A stretch of DNA of 64,000 bases from Kribbella sp. NBC_01245 (lineage in GTDB: Bacteria > Actinomycetota > Actinomycetes > Propionibacteriales > Kribbellaceae), in contig NZ_CP108487.1 in the NCBI RefSeq assembly GCF_036226525.1, positions 2,604,001 to 2,668,000 of the forward strand. Direction: 5' to 3'. Made by a program: the position numbers and the translations under genes. Each line of letters starts with the position of its first letter. Position 1 is the stretch's first letter. The notes under the pieces are model-generated. The model was not told the DNA's origin. It saw nothing but the letters and a program-made list of their open reading frames with translations, and made no database searches. This document shows positions 37,190 through 45,391 of this stretch, piece after piece.

Positions 37190-38212
37190 TTAGTTGCGGC
37201 GGGTGGCGCGTACGACGACGTCGTGAAGCGGGACCTCTCGGCCACCAGGGCCGGCGAGAGTACGGTGACGCTCTTCGGCGGTGACGATCACCCACGCGGT
37301 GTCGTCCAGGCGTGCCGTAATGGCCGCAACGGTCGCCGACGCCTCGACGGGAGGTTGGTGACCATCCCCATCGCTCCGGCCGCCATCCGTGGCACTGTCG
37401 CCGCCGCCGTCGGCCGTTTTACTGTGGCCGTCGGCCGTTTTGCCGTGGCCGTGGTCGTCGGCCGTCTTGCCGTGGCCGTGGGCGTGGGCCGATTTACCGT
37501 GACTGTGGCCGTGGGCGTCGGTCGGGGCGCTATGGGTGTGTAGGTGGCCAACGATCAGCAGAGTGCCACCAGGGGCCACCCACTCGGCGATGCGGTCGTA
37601 GAACTCCAGCTGCGGCATCGCCGGGTGGGCGTAATGAGTCGTGACCAGGTCGAACCGCGTCCCCGGGTCCCAGACGCTCAGGTCCGCCTCGACCCACCGC
37701 ACCCGCTCCGATACTCCACTCATCGCCGCACGGTCGGCCGTCTCGCTCGTTGCCGCACGGTCGGCCGTCTCGCTCGTTGCCGCACGGTCGGCGGACTCGC
37801 TCGTTGCCGCACGGTCGGCGGACTCGCTCCTTGCCGCATGGTCGACGGCCCCGCTCACTGCCGCACGGTCGGCGGACTCGCTCATTGCGGCGTGGGCGGC
37901 GGACTCGCTCGTTGCGGCGTGGGCGGCGGATTCGGTCGTTGCGGCGTGGGCGGCGGCGCGGGTGAGGGCTTCGGTTGAGAGGTCGGCTGCGGTGACCTGC
38001 CAGCCTTGCGAGGCGAGCCAAATGGCCTCGGTGCCCGCGCCGCAACCCGCATCCAGCGCCGTACCCGGCATCAGGCCGCCGACCTCACGGACAAGGTGCG
38101 GGTTGGGCGGGTTCGTGCCCATGGATCCGGGACTGCCGGTTCGGTTCTGTTGCCAGTGCTGCTCCCAGTACTCCTTGTCGAAACCGTGGTGTGTTTCTGC
38201 CTGCTCCGCCAT
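37190..38212 (-). CDS. SAM-dependent methyltransferase expanded by tandem repeats and a His-rich loop
   Basis: A class I methyltransferase of 340 residues. Motif I is ALDAGCGAGTEAIWLASQGW, preceded by FDKEYWEQHWQQN as in TehB/thiol-methyltransferase-like proteins; motif IV lies around DLVTTHYAHPAMP and a post-motif around WVAPGGTLLIVG. Two insertions are unusual. About 75 residues of near-perfect nonapeptide repeats (consensus SESADRAAT) sit between beta2 and the VRWVEADLS strand. A His/Gly/Lys-rich loop of about 65 residues (AHGHSHGKSAHAHGHGK-like) follows VGHLHTH. The core is otherwise complete. The start at 38212 has GGAGG 8 nt upstream. It is divergent from an XRE-cupin regulator, a frequent partnership. 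The substrate is unknown; metalloid or thiol methylation is a guess. Confidence 0.82.
   Translation of the reverse strand: MAEQAETHHGFDKEYWEQHWQQNRTGSPGSMGTNPPNPHLVREVGGLMPGTALDAGCGAGTEAIWLASQGWQVTAADLSTEALTRAAAHAATTESAAHAATSESAAHAAMSESADRAAVSGAVDHAARSESADRAATSESADRAATSETADRAATSETADRAAMSGVSERVRWVEADLSVWDPGTRFDLVTTHYAHPAMPQLEFYDRIAEWVAPGGTLLIVGHLHTHSAPTDAHGHSHGKSAHAHGHGKTADDHGHGKTADGHSKTADGGGDSATDGGRSDGDGHQPPVEASATVAAITARLDDTAWVIVTAEERHRTLAGPGGREVPLHDVVVRATRRN
37400..37545. repeat. His/Lys-coding degenerate repeat inside the methyltransferase gene
   Basis: Imperfect repeats of GCCGTGGCCGTGGTCGTCGG-type sequence on the plus strand encode the His-rich loop on the minus strand. Units vary between about 15 and 30 bp. 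The loop contains more than a dozen His in about 65 residues and could bind metal ions. Confidence 0.65.
37725..37955. repeat. 27-bp tandem repeat array inside the methyltransferase gene
   Basis: About nine consecutive 27-bp units begin GCCGCACGGTCGGC; several neighbours are identical or differ by one or two bases. As multiples of 3 they keep the frame and encode nine-residue repeats. The high identity points to recent expansion by slippage or recombination. Confidence 0.88.
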
Positions 38213-38258
38213 GTCCAAGTCCTCCAGATGGGTTCCTTGACGATGGTGCGACCATGGG

Positions 38259-38279
38259 AACGATCGTGCAAACATCGTT
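38259..38279. promoter_or_regulatory. candidate operator between methyltransferase and XRE-cupin genes
   Basis: AACGAT and ATCGTT form an inverted repeat with a 9-nt spacer, placed 22 bp before the regulator start and 46 bp before the methyltransferase start. A second dyad, ATGGT-GCG-ACCAT, lies at 38243-38255. Either could bind the adjacent XRE-cupin protein. Confidence 0.38.
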
Positions 38280-38300
38280 GCCGAATGGAAAATTGACCTC

Positions 38301-38897
38301 ATGGATGACTCGCTGGACCACACCCTCGACGCGGTCGGGCCGAGGCTGAAGCAGCTCCGGCAACGCCGCGACGTCACGCTCGTCGACCTCGCGGAGGAGA
38401 CCGGCATCTCGACCAGCACCCTGTCCCGGCTCGAGGCAGGTCTACGACGCCCCACGCTGGAACAGCTGCTCCCGCTCGCCCGCGTGTACGGAGTCACACT
38501 CGACGAACTCGTCGACGCTCCACCCACCGGAAATCCACGCATCACCGTGCGGCCCATCTCCTGCGACGACGGCTCGCTCATCCTGCCCCTGACCCGCCGG
38601 CCCGGCGGGATCCAGGCCTACAAGTTCGTCCTTCCGACCGGTAACGACGATGCCGAGCCCGAGTTGCGCACCCACGAGGGCTACGACTGGGCCTACGTTC
38701 TCAACGGCACCTTGCGCCTCGTCCTCGGCGAGCACGACCTCCTCCTCAACCCCGGCGAGGCCGCGGAGTTCGACACCCGAACGCCGCACTGGTTCGGGGC
38801 CACCAGCTCCGGCCCCGTCGAGTTCCTCAGCCTCATCGGCAAGCAAGGCGAACGCGCCCACGTGCGCGTATCCCCCAAGGCCCGTTCGTCAAAGTAG
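38301..38897 (+). CDS. XRE-family transcriptional regulator with cupin domain
   Basis: A 198-residue regulator with an N-terminal XRE helix-turn-helix (residues ~10-65; VDLAEETGISTSTLSRLEAGLRRPTLEQLLPLARVYGVTLDELV) and a C-terminal cupin_2 barrel (~115-190; HEGYDWAYVLNGTLRLVLGEHDLLLNPGEAAEFDTRTPHWFG). The cupin metal-type residues (His/Glu pattern) are partly present, suggesting a small-molecule or metal sensor. It is divergent from the repeat-expanded methyltransferase and probably controls it through dyads in the shared 88-bp region. There is no clear ribosome site, so translation may be leaderless. Confidence 0.9.
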   Translation: MDDSLDHTLDAVGPRLKQLRQRRDVTLVDLAEETGISTSTLSRLEAGLRRPTLEQLLPLARVYGVTLDELVDAPPTGNPRITVRPISCDDGSLILPLTRRPGGIQAYKFVLPTGNDDAEPELRTHEGYDWAYVLNGTLRLVLGEHDLLLNPGEAAEFDTRTPHWFGATSSGPVEFLSLIGKQGERAHVRVSPKARSSK

Positions 38898-38913
38898 TCG
38901 ACCCACTCGGGCA

Positions 38914-39021
38914 GACGCACGCGGTCGAGTTGACGCACGTGGTCCGGTAGACGCATGCGGTCGGGTAGACCTATGCGGTCGGGTTGGCGCACGCGCTCGG
39001 GTGGACGCAGGCGGTGAGCGG
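38914..39021. repeat. 18-bp tandem repeat array upstream of formate dehydrogenase
   Basis: Six consecutive units of 18 bp, beginning GACGCACGCGGTCGGGTT with substitutions. The array starts 16 bp after the XRE-cupin stop and ends about 115 bp before the fdh start. No coding role is seen. Confidence 0.8.
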
Positions 39022-39137
39022 CCGAGCGCCTCACGCGATAGGCAAATCCTCTTGCCGGATAGAAACTTTCGCTTTGACCGTCTTCTCCGCAGGGCTCAGG
39101 GTGGTGAGAGAAGCCCTTATATTTAAGGAGATCCGCC

Positions 39138-40298
39138 ATGGCGAAGGTGCTCTGCGTACTCTATGACGACCCGATCGACGGCTACCCGACCAGTTACGCG
39201 CGCGACGATCTGCCCGTGGTCGCGGGCTATTCCGATGGGCAGACCCTGCCGACGCCGAAGGGAATCGACTTCACGCCCGGGCACCTGCTCGGCAGCGTTT
39301 CGGGTGAGCTCGGATTGCGCCCGTACTTGGAGAGTCTTGGGCACGAGCTCGTCGTCACCTCCGACAAGGAAGGCCCGGACTCGGTCTTCGAGCGAGAGCT
39401 CGCGGATGCGGAGATCGTCATCTCCCAGCCGTTCTGGCCCGCGTACCTCACCCCCGAGCGGATTGCGAAGGCGCCGAACCTCAAACTGGCCGTGACCGCC
39501 GGGATCGGGTCGGACCACGTGGACCTGGCGGCCGCGATCGAGCGCGGTGTCACCGTGGCCGAGGTGACCTTCTGCAACAGCATCAGCGTTGCCGAGCACG
39601 TCGTGATGATGATCCTCTCGCAAGTCCGGAACTACCTCCCCTCGTACAAAATCGTCGTCGACGGTGGCTGGAACATCGCGGACGCGGTCTCCCGCTCGTA
39701 CGACCTGGAAGGCATGCACGTCGGCACCGTCGCCGCCGGCCGGATCGGCCTCGCGGTGCTGCGCCGCCTCGCGCCGTTCGACGTACACCTGCACTACACC
39801 GACCGGCACCGCTTGCCCTCCGAGGTGGAGGAGGAGCTCGGTCTGACCTGGCATCCGAGTACGGCGGAGATGGTGCCGCACCTGGACGTGGTGACGATCA
39901 ACGCGCCGTTGCACCCGGAGACCGAAGGCCTGTTCGGCGACAAGCTGCTCAGCACGATGAAGCGCGGCGCGTACCTGATCAACACGGCCCGCGGCAAGAT
40001 CGCTGACCGCGACGCGATCGTCCGTGCGCTGGAGAGCGGCCAACTCGCGGGATACGCGGGCGACGTCTGGTTCCCGCAGCCCGCCCCGGCCGACCACCCG
40101 TGGCGCACCATGCCCCACCACGGCATGACTCCGCACATCTCCGGGTCCTCGCTGTCCGCCCAGGCCCGCTACGCCGCCGGCACCCGGGAAATCCTCGAGT
40201 CGTACTTCGACGGCACCCCCATCCGCGACGAGTACCTCATCGTCGACGGCGGCGCCCTCGCCGGCACCGGCGCCCACTCCTACTCCACCACCAAGTAG
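39138..40298 (+). CDS. fdh: NAD-dependent formate dehydrogenase
   Basis: Metal-free D-2-hydroxyacid-dehydrogenase-family enzyme oxidising formate to CO2 with NAD+. The 386 residues match bacterial FDH of the Pseudomonas sp. 101 type along the whole length. Visible parts include the N-terminal VLCVLYDDPIDGYP, substrate-site residues in QPFWPAYLTPERI, TFCNSISVAEHVVM, the nucleotide loop VAAGRIGLAVLRRL, NTARGKIADRDA, the catalytic His in MTPHISGSSLSAQARYAAG, and the terminal LAGTGAHSYS. It has the best ribosome site in the window (AAGGAG, 7-nt spacing). A dyad GGCAA-N6-TTGCC at 39041-39056 could be a regulator site. An 18-bp repeat array lies further upstream. Confidence 0.96.
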   Translation: MAKVLCVLYDDPIDGYPTSYARDDLPVVAGYSDGQTLPTPKGIDFTPGHLLGSVSGELGLRPYLESLGHELVVTSDKEGPDSVFERELADAEIVISQPFWPAYLTPERIAKAPNLKLAVTAGIGSDHVDLAAAIERGVTVAEVTFCNSISVAEHVVMMILSQVRNYLPSYKIVVDGGWNIADAVSRSYDLEGMHVGTVAAGRIGLAVLRRLAPFDVHLHYTDRHRLPSEVEEELGLTWHPSTAEMVPHLDVVTINAPLHPETEGLFGDKLLSTMKRGAYLINTARGKIADRDAIVRALESGQLAGYAGDVWFPQPAPADHPWRTMPHHGMTPHISGSSLSAQARYAAGTREILESYFDGTPIRDEYLIVDGGALAGTGAHSYSTTK

Positions 40299-40314
40299 TC
40301 ACTCCCCTTCCACA

Positions 40315-40339
40315 CAAGGCCTGTCGGGGCTAGGCCTTG
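40315..40339 (+). terminator. possible terminator after formate dehydrogenase
   Basis: CAAGGCC and GGCCTTG form a 7-bp stem with an 11-nt loop, starting 17 nt after the fdh stop. There is no T-run. The motif GGCCTTGCGTGCC is repeated about 30 bp further on, so this may equally be a small tandem repeat. Confidence 0.35.
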
Positions 40340-40391
40340 CGTGCCAATGTCTGTCGGAGGGCTCGGCCTTGCGTGCCTGTGCCTGTCGGTA

Positions 40392-41159
40392 TCAGCGGTC
40401 GGTGTGGGCGATGACGAGCAGTTCACCATCGCTGGCACCGACCGATTCGCGGTTCCAGCCGCCGTAGATGTCCTCCACGACGAACCCGGCTGCGTCCAAA
40501 GCCGAACGAATGGCCTGCTCAGAGCGGAAGCGCAACGTCGCAGTGCTGAGAAGCTCCTCTCCGTCGTGAAACGTGCAGTGGTGCGTGAAGTCGACAGCCC
40601 CGTCATCGACCGATGTCACCTCAGTCCAGGCGTCGACGACGCTGCCGTCGGGCATAGTGATGCGATGTCGCGAGTCGATCGGGTTCCACCGTTCCCACCC
40701 GCGCGCGTCGGGATCCCTGCTGTCGAACGCCAACCGTCCACCCGGCACCAGCGCACGTCGAAGATCGCTGAGCGTACGACGCCACTCGTCCTCCTCTACG
40801 AAGAACTGCGCGACATGACTGGTCATCACCGCAACGTCGTACGCCGAGTCGCCCAGCACCGGCGACGTACCCTCAATCCACGTGACGCGCTCGGCCCCCG
40901 CCTTGCCACGGGCCCGCCGCAACGATGCCGCCGCCGGATCGACACCCGTCACCCGATGGCCGAGCCTGGCCAGCCCGATCGCCAAACGGCCGGTCCCGCA
41001 GCCCAGATCGACCACCCGTCTGCCCCCAGGTGCCAACTCCCCGCCCGACTCTTCGGCCGCACTGACCGCGGAGACGAAGAAGTCGTCTTCCCTGGACCAA
41101 GGACATTCGGCGTCGTACACCTCGACCAGACGAGGATGGTTGAACTCGGCTTCCCGCAT
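40392..41159 (-). CDS. SAM-dependent class I methyltransferase
   Basis: A 255-residue protein with one methyltransferase domain. Motif I is VVDLGCGTGRLAIGLARLGHRVTGVDP (residues ~47-73), motif II GAERVTWIEGTSPVLG, and LVPGGRLAFDSRDPDARGWERW follows the core. The C-terminal ~100 residues form a beta-rich part like that of ubiE/glycine-methyltransferase relatives. The ATG start is clear. It is convergent with fdh and divergent from the DUF3800-like gene. Substrate unknown. It lacks the repeat insertions of the other methyltransferase. Confidence 0.87.
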   Translation of the reverse strand: MREAEFNHPRLVEVYDAECPWSREDDFFVSAVSAAEESGGELAPGGRRVVDLGCGTGRLAIGLARLGHRVTGVDPAAASLRRARGKAGAERVTWIEGTSPVLGDSAYDVAVMTSHVAQFFVEEDEWRRTLSDLRRALVPGGRLAFDSRDPDARGWERWNPIDSRHRITMPDGSVVDAWTEVTSVDDGAVDFTHHCTFHDGEELLSTATLRFRSEQAIRSALDAAGFVVEDIYGGWNRESVGASDGELLVIAHTDR

Positions 41160-41336
41160 CCACGGATGCTATTTCGTGGTCCCACTCGCTGGCGACGGAG
41201 TAATCCGATGGCGCTGGTTCGGGCCAACGGCGATGATGTTGTCATGATTTCTGGGCCGGCTGCTGCCGCGAAGTGACTCACGGGTTTCCCGTGCGTAGTC
41301 CCTTCGTCGGTCAGTCATGCCCAGGAGCCCTCACAG

Positions 41337-42602
41337 ATGCATATATCCAGCCCAATTCCGCCCTTTCTCACTGGCGAGCCCGGCCCAGAACCACCTGATA
41401 CCGGCCCTGCTGCCACCGGGCCATCCGTGACCGAACCACGCGTCGCGGAACCACGCGTTGCCGGACCACACGTGACCGGAGCGCGCGTGACCGGACCACA
41501 CGCGACCGGGCCAGGTGCCACCGGGTCGCCGGTCAGCCGGGTCGGATCTCAAGCCGTCGGGGCGGTTGTGGAGATCGCGGGCGACGAGTCGGGGTTTTCC
41601 GGTACGAACATGCTTGATCCGGATAGCCGCGTCTTTAGCCACGCCACGGTTGAACTGGATCTCGAGTCAGCCGCGCGCTGTGTCGAGGTGGCGCGGCGAT
41701 CCGTGCCTTATGCGGGGGATGAGTTCAAGGCGAACCACCTTCTTCGAGTACGGCAGCGTCCGACGCTCGCCTGGTTGCTGGGGGCTGATGGACCCATTTA
41801 CGGCAAGGCGCGGGTCCATCTTGTTGATAAGACCTTCTTCGTTGCGGTGCGGATGGTTGATGTCCTGATCGCCGAACCGACCTACTCCGCTGGTACGAGC
41901 CTCGATCCGGATGGCCGGGCCATGGCGTTTGCTCTTCACCGGGAGGGGCCGCGGGTCTTCGGCACGGCTGGCTGGGACGACGTACTGATGGCATTCACCA
42001 CGTTGATGCGAGCCAAGTACTACAGCCAGGTCGAGCCTTTGACCGATGAACTGTTCCAGGTGTTGCAAACCAACGACACCGCTGGCTTCGGAGACAACGG
42101 CAGCAGTGGCAGTGGCACGATCGTCGAAGGGTTGCTTGCTGGTCGGGACCGGATCGAGCCGTATATGAGGCAGGTGCTTGATGAGCGGTCGACGCTTCCG
42201 CCACTTGAACCGTTGATGCCTGCTTTGGTTGAGACGGCTCTCACTTGGGGTGCGGATGGGCGGCGGGTTTCGGTGATCCATGACGAGCAGAGTTCGCTTA
42301 CGCCGCATCGACTCGGGCAGATCGAGCTGGTGTTGGCGCAGGCGTGGCCCGGTCGTGGTGGGCCGTTGCTGTCGCTTAGGCAGGTGGATTCGCGTACGGA
42401 TCCACGGGTCCAAGTGGCCGACTTGTTGGCCGGGGCCGCTCGGCGTATCGCGACCAACGAACTCTGTGGTGAAGGTGATCCCGAATTGGCGGAGCTTTTG
42501 AGTCCCTACATTGATTCCTCCTCGATTTGGGCTGATGAGGGCAGCTGGGCTCGGTTGACCGATCGCCAGTACGGCCAGGGACTGTCGGCGGCCAGTTGGT
42601 GA
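41337..42602 (+). CDS. DUF3800-like protein with a repetitive N-terminal extension
   Basis: A 421-residue cytosolic protein. From about residue 78 it shows the pattern of DUF3800 proteins, predicted RNase H-fold nucleases of unknown function: GDESGFSG near the start of the domain, VSVIHDEQSSLTP in the middle, and RVQVADLLAGAARR near the end, which would supply acidic residues for a metal site. The first ~70 residues are Pro/Thr/Gly-rich and built from 5-residue repeats (VTGPH, VAEPR), encoded by a 15-bp minisatellite at about 41400-41520. The ATG has AGGAG 9 nt upstream, so the extension is probably translated. Its neighbours give no functional clue. Family assignment is by motif only. Confidence 0.65.
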   Translation: MHISSPIPPFLTGEPGPEPPDTGPAATGPSVTEPRVAEPRVAGPHVTGARVTGPHATGPGATGSPVSRVGSQAVGAVVEIAGDESGFSGTNMLDPDSRVFSHATVELDLESAARCVEVARRSVPYAGDEFKANHLLRVRQRPTLAWLLGADGPIYGKARVHLVDKTFFVAVRMVDVLIAEPTYSAGTSLDPDGRAMAFALHREGPRVFGTAGWDDVLMAFTTLMRAKYYSQVEPLTDELFQVLQTNDTAGFGDNGSSGSGTIVEGLLAGRDRIEPYMRQVLDERSTLPPLEPLMPALVETALTWGADGRRVSVIHDEQSSLTPHRLGQIELVLAQAWPGRGGPLLSLRQVDSRTDPRVQVADLLAGAARRIATNELCGEGDPELAELLSPYIDSSSIWADEGSWARLTDRQYGQGLSAASW

Positions 42603-42626
42603 ATCTCGTCGGCTAGGTGGTGCGGT

Positions 42627-43490
42627 TTACCGCTCGCGTTGGGGGACGCGGGCGGTGAGTTGGTCGAGTGGAGCCAACTTGAGGTGGCGGGTGCCTGCGG
42701 CGAAAGCCAGGTAGACGTGGGGGCCCGCTTTGGTCAGGCCTTGGCTTTGGCTCGGTATGAGGAAGGTGGAGCTCAGGCCGCTGGACCGTCGTTGGATCGT
42801 GAACAGGCTCGATTCCTCGGGACCGGCCGAGCGGCTGAAGAGGAAGTGGGTGGACGTCACGATTGCGCCGGCGACTCGGGCCGGCGTTTCGATCCACGAG
42901 GCCGATGAGGCCCCCGAGTCCGAGGGGGCCGGCGAGTCTGGTGAGGCTGGCAGTGGTTTCAGCTGGCCCGAGGGTGAGACGTGGTAGCGGTAGAGGCGGG
43001 ATGTGCCGCCTACGAAGAGGGTGGATCCGTGGGTGGCGACGTAGCGGGAGGCCGCGACTGGGAATGCGGCGTCGGGGGTGAGGGATGAGCCGTCGCGTGC
43101 GTTGAGCAGCTTGGGGAGGCTGAAGCGGCGGATGTAGTGGCGATCACCGGCGGCGTGGGTGATCCATAGGTGTTTGGAGATGGCGACTCCGCCGGCCTCG
43201 CTTGCCTGGAGGGCGAGGGTCTTCAGCCGGCGGCCTGAGCTGTGGTCGATGACTGAGAGGATGCTGCGACGTTGCGCGCTGTCGAACGAGTACAGGATCA
43301 GCCAGTCGCGGGATGGCAGATAGCCAAGGCCGCGCGGCTGATAAGTGGCCGAATGCGGGATATCAGGCCCGCGAACGAACTGGTCCGTGCAAACCGCGGT
43401 CGGCGCCACAGCGGTCGGCGCCACACTGGTTGGACCGGTGAGCAGGCTGGAGAACAGTGCTCCGGTCGCGAGGAAGCATGAGGTGTACAT
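42627..43490 (-). CDS. secreted protein of unknown function
   Basis: A 287-residue protein with a short N-terminal hydrophobic signal-like segment (residues 1-20) followed by a PTAVAPTAV linker. The body has repeated beta-strand patterns (RGLGYLPSRDWLILYSF, GGVAISKHLWITHAAGDRHYIRRFSL, SRYVATHGSTLFVGGTSRLYRYHV) that look like blades of a small beta-propeller. I do not recognise a named family. It converges on the DUF3800-like gene with a 24-bp gap. The ATG has a strong AGGGAGGG site. Confidence 0.7.
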   Translation of the reverse strand: MYTSCFLATGALFSSLLTGPTSVAPTAVAPTAVCTDQFVRGPDIPHSATYQPRGLGYLPSRDWLILYSFDSAQRRSILSVIDHSSGRRLKTLALQASEAGGVAISKHLWITHAAGDRHYIRRFSLPKLLNARDGSSLTPDAAFPVAASRYVATHGSTLFVGGTSRLYRYHVSPSGQLKPLPASPDSPAPSDSGASSASWIETPARVAGAIVTSTHFLFSRSAGPEESSLFTIQRRSSGLSSTFLIPSQSQGLTKAGPHVYLAFAAGTRHLKLAPLDQLTARVPQRER

Positions 43491-43614
43491 CCGGGTCCCT
43501 CCCTAGGTTGAACGATGCGCAGGGAAGGTACGGCTTCAGGCCCGCCGAAATCAGACGACTTCAGGACCTGTGGACAACGCGACTACGAGGCCGGGAAGAG
43601 GGCGGGAAACACGG

Positions 43615-43650
43615 AAACCCCCGTCACCCGGGAAGGGGTGGCGGGGGTTT
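43615..43650 (-). terminator. terminator of erpA
   Basis: AAACCCCCGTCACCC pairs with GGGTGGCGGGGGTTT (one G-T mismatch) around a short loop, 11 nt beyond the erpA stop. It ends in a run of A on the plus strand (T on the minus strand). Confidence 0.8.
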
Positions 43651-43661
43651 CGTGCGGTGGT

Positions 43662-44024
43662 TCAGTTGAACGAGTCGCCGCAGGCGCAGGAGCCGGTGGC
43701 GTTCGGGTTGTCGATCGTGAAGCCCTGCTTCTCGATGGTGTCGACGAAGTCGATGGTCGCGCCCTTGAGGTAGGGAGCGCTCATCCGGTCGGTGACCACG
43801 AACACACCGTCGAAGTCGGCCCGCACGTCACCATCGAGCTGACGCTCGTCGAAGAAGAGCTGGTAACGGAGGCCGGAGCAACCACCCGGCTGCACGGCAA
43901 CGCGCAGCGCGAGGTCATCGCGACCCTCCTGGTCCAGCAGCGCCTTCACCTTGGCGGCGGCGCCGTCGCTCAGCTGAACGCCGGTGGCCGTGGTGGTGGC
44001 CTGCTCGGTCTGCGCTTCAGTCAT
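43662..44024 (-). CDS. erpA: iron-sulfur cluster insertion/carrier protein, A-type
   Basis: A 120-residue HesB/IscA-family protein that carries and inserts Fe-S clusters. The three conserved Cys are present: one in GGCSGLRYQLFFDE and two in GSCACGDSFN at the C-terminus. The ATG follows GGAG at good spacing. It stands alone with its own terminator. NadA, a [4Fe-4S] enzyme, lies 2 kb away, but there is no direct link. The short N-terminus ahead of the domain (MTEAQTEQATTTATG) is typical of actinobacterial members. Confidence 0.93.
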   Translation of the reverse strand: MTEAQTEQATTTATGVQLSDGAAAKVKALLDQEGRDDLALRVAVQPGGCSGLRYQLFFDERQLDGDVRADFDGVFVVTDRMSAPYLKGATIDFVDTIEKQGFTIDNPNATGSCACGDSFN

Positions 44025-44201
44025 TCCTGACTCCAGTCATCTGTGATGTCAGCACTCGGCCTCAGGGCAGCCGACCGGGTGCGAAATTCCGCTGTCACCT
44101 CGGGCAACAACCTCTCTCCCGAGCGCATTCCCATGGTCGCACACCAATTCCAGCCACTCCAACGAACGCCCCGGCAACAACACCCCCGAAATCACGCAAA
44201 G

Positions 44202-45296
44202 TCACCGAGCCCACGTCTTGGCAACACGCTCCGCGACGGTGGCCAGCGAGCCGTAAGCGTCCGCGAAGGCCTTCTCCTCGCCAACCGCGTCCACCAGCGA
44301 GTACGCCGACTCGACGCCCATCGTGCGCATCTCCCGCGAGCCGATCAGCACCTTGCCGGCGAGTACGACGCACGGCCGCATCGCGTCGTTCGCCACCTTC
44401 GCGACCCCGGCGATGACCTTGCCGTCGCGGGACTGGAAGTCGAACGCGCCCTCGCCCGACAGCACGAGATCCACCTGACCCGCCTTGGCCCGTAGATCGG
44501 TCAGATCCGCCACCAGGTCGATCCCTGAGACCCGCGTCGCACCGAGCAGCAGCAGGGCATAACCAAGCCCACCGGCAGCACCCGCTCCCTTGGCGTCGGC
44601 GGTCTTCCGCCCGGCCAGCGTGGCGAACCCGGTGAGCAGCCCATCGACGGCAGGCTTGCGCTCGTCCGTGATGCCCTTCTGCGCGCCGAAGACGTTGGTC
44701 GCGCCGCGCAGCCCGAGCAGCGGGTTCTCCACGTCACTCGCCGCGACCAATTCGACGCCGTCCAGCTTGGCCAACGCAGGCGCAAGATCGACCGAGGTCA
44801 GTCCCTCCAGGCCGGCAGCACCCGCGTCCAGCACACCACCCACACCAGTAGCGCCAAGGGCCGCGAGCAGACCAGCGCCCGCGTCGTTCGTACCGGATCC
44901 GCCAAGGCCGAGGATGACCCGCTTGGCGCCCGCCTCGACGGCCGCGGCGACGAGTTGACCCACGCCGTACGTCGAACCGTCTTCCGGGCGGCGGTCAGCC
45001 GGTTCGACCAGGTGCAATCCGCAGGCCTGGGCGGTCTCGATGTACGCCGTCTCGCCCGCCAGCAGCACCGTCGCCGGCACCTCCTCGCCGAGCGGACCCC
45101 GCGCCGTACCGGACAGCAGGGAGCCGTCGACCACGGCGGAGAGCACGTCGATGAAGCCCGGGCCACCGTCGGCCATGGGTGCCACCAGCACCTCCGCCTC
45201 CGGATCACGGCGGCGCCAGCCCTCCTCGATCGCGGCCGCGGCCTCGACCGCGGTCAGGGTGCCGGCGAACTTGTCCGGGGCAATCAGCACGCGCAT
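44202..45296 (-). CDS. glxK: glycerate kinase
   Basis: A 364-residue glycerate 2-kinase of the GckA/GlxK family, phosphorylating D-glycerate for entry into glycolysis. The start MRVLIAPDKFAGTLTAVEAA and MADGGPGF are characteristic, as are GLGGSGTNDAGAGLLAALGA in the middle and VLSGEGAFDFQSRDGK near the end. The ATG at 45296 was chosen over one 45 nt upstream because it begins the conserved beta-strand and has AAGGA 8 nt before it. The gene is monocistronic and divergent from a lipoprotein gene. It could serve glyoxylate or serine-cycle carbon, which would fit with formate metabolism nearby, but that is inference. Confidence 0.94.
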   Translation of the reverse strand: MRVLIAPDKFAGTLTAVEAAAAIEEGWRRRDPEAEVLVAPMADGGPGFIDVLSAVVDGSLLSGTARGPLGEEVPATVLLAGETAYIETAQACGLHLVEPADRRPEDGSTYGVGQLVAAAVEAGAKRVILGLGGSGTNDAGAGLLAALGATGVGGVLDAGAAGLEGLTSVDLAPALAKLDGVELVAASDVENPLLGLRGATNVFGAQKGITDERKPAVDGLLTGFATLAGRKTADAKGAGAAGGLGYALLLLGATRVSGIDLVADLTDLRAKAGQVDLVLSGEGAFDFQSRDGKVIAGVAKVANDAMRPCVVLAGKVLIGSREMRTMGVESAYSLVDAVGEEKAFADAYGSLATVAERVAKTWAR

Positions 45297-45391
45297 GCGG
45301 ACATCCTTGCGCACCGGACCGCCATCCGCCGCAACGACCATGGTCCGAGACGGCGATACTCTCCACTGCCTCCTACCAGAAAGCCTTCACC

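Noticed and set aside
39138..40298. Molybdenum/selenocysteine formate dehydrogenase.
   Set aside because: The protein is the 386-residue NAD-dependent, metal-free D-2-hydroxyacid-dehydrogenase type, with no Fe-S or molybdopterin motifs and no in-frame TGA.
41337..42602. A defence island around the DUF3800-like gene.
   Set aside because: The neighbours are a methyltransferase of metabolic type, a secreted protein and housekeeping genes; no restriction, toxin-antitoxin, retron or helicase gene is nearby.
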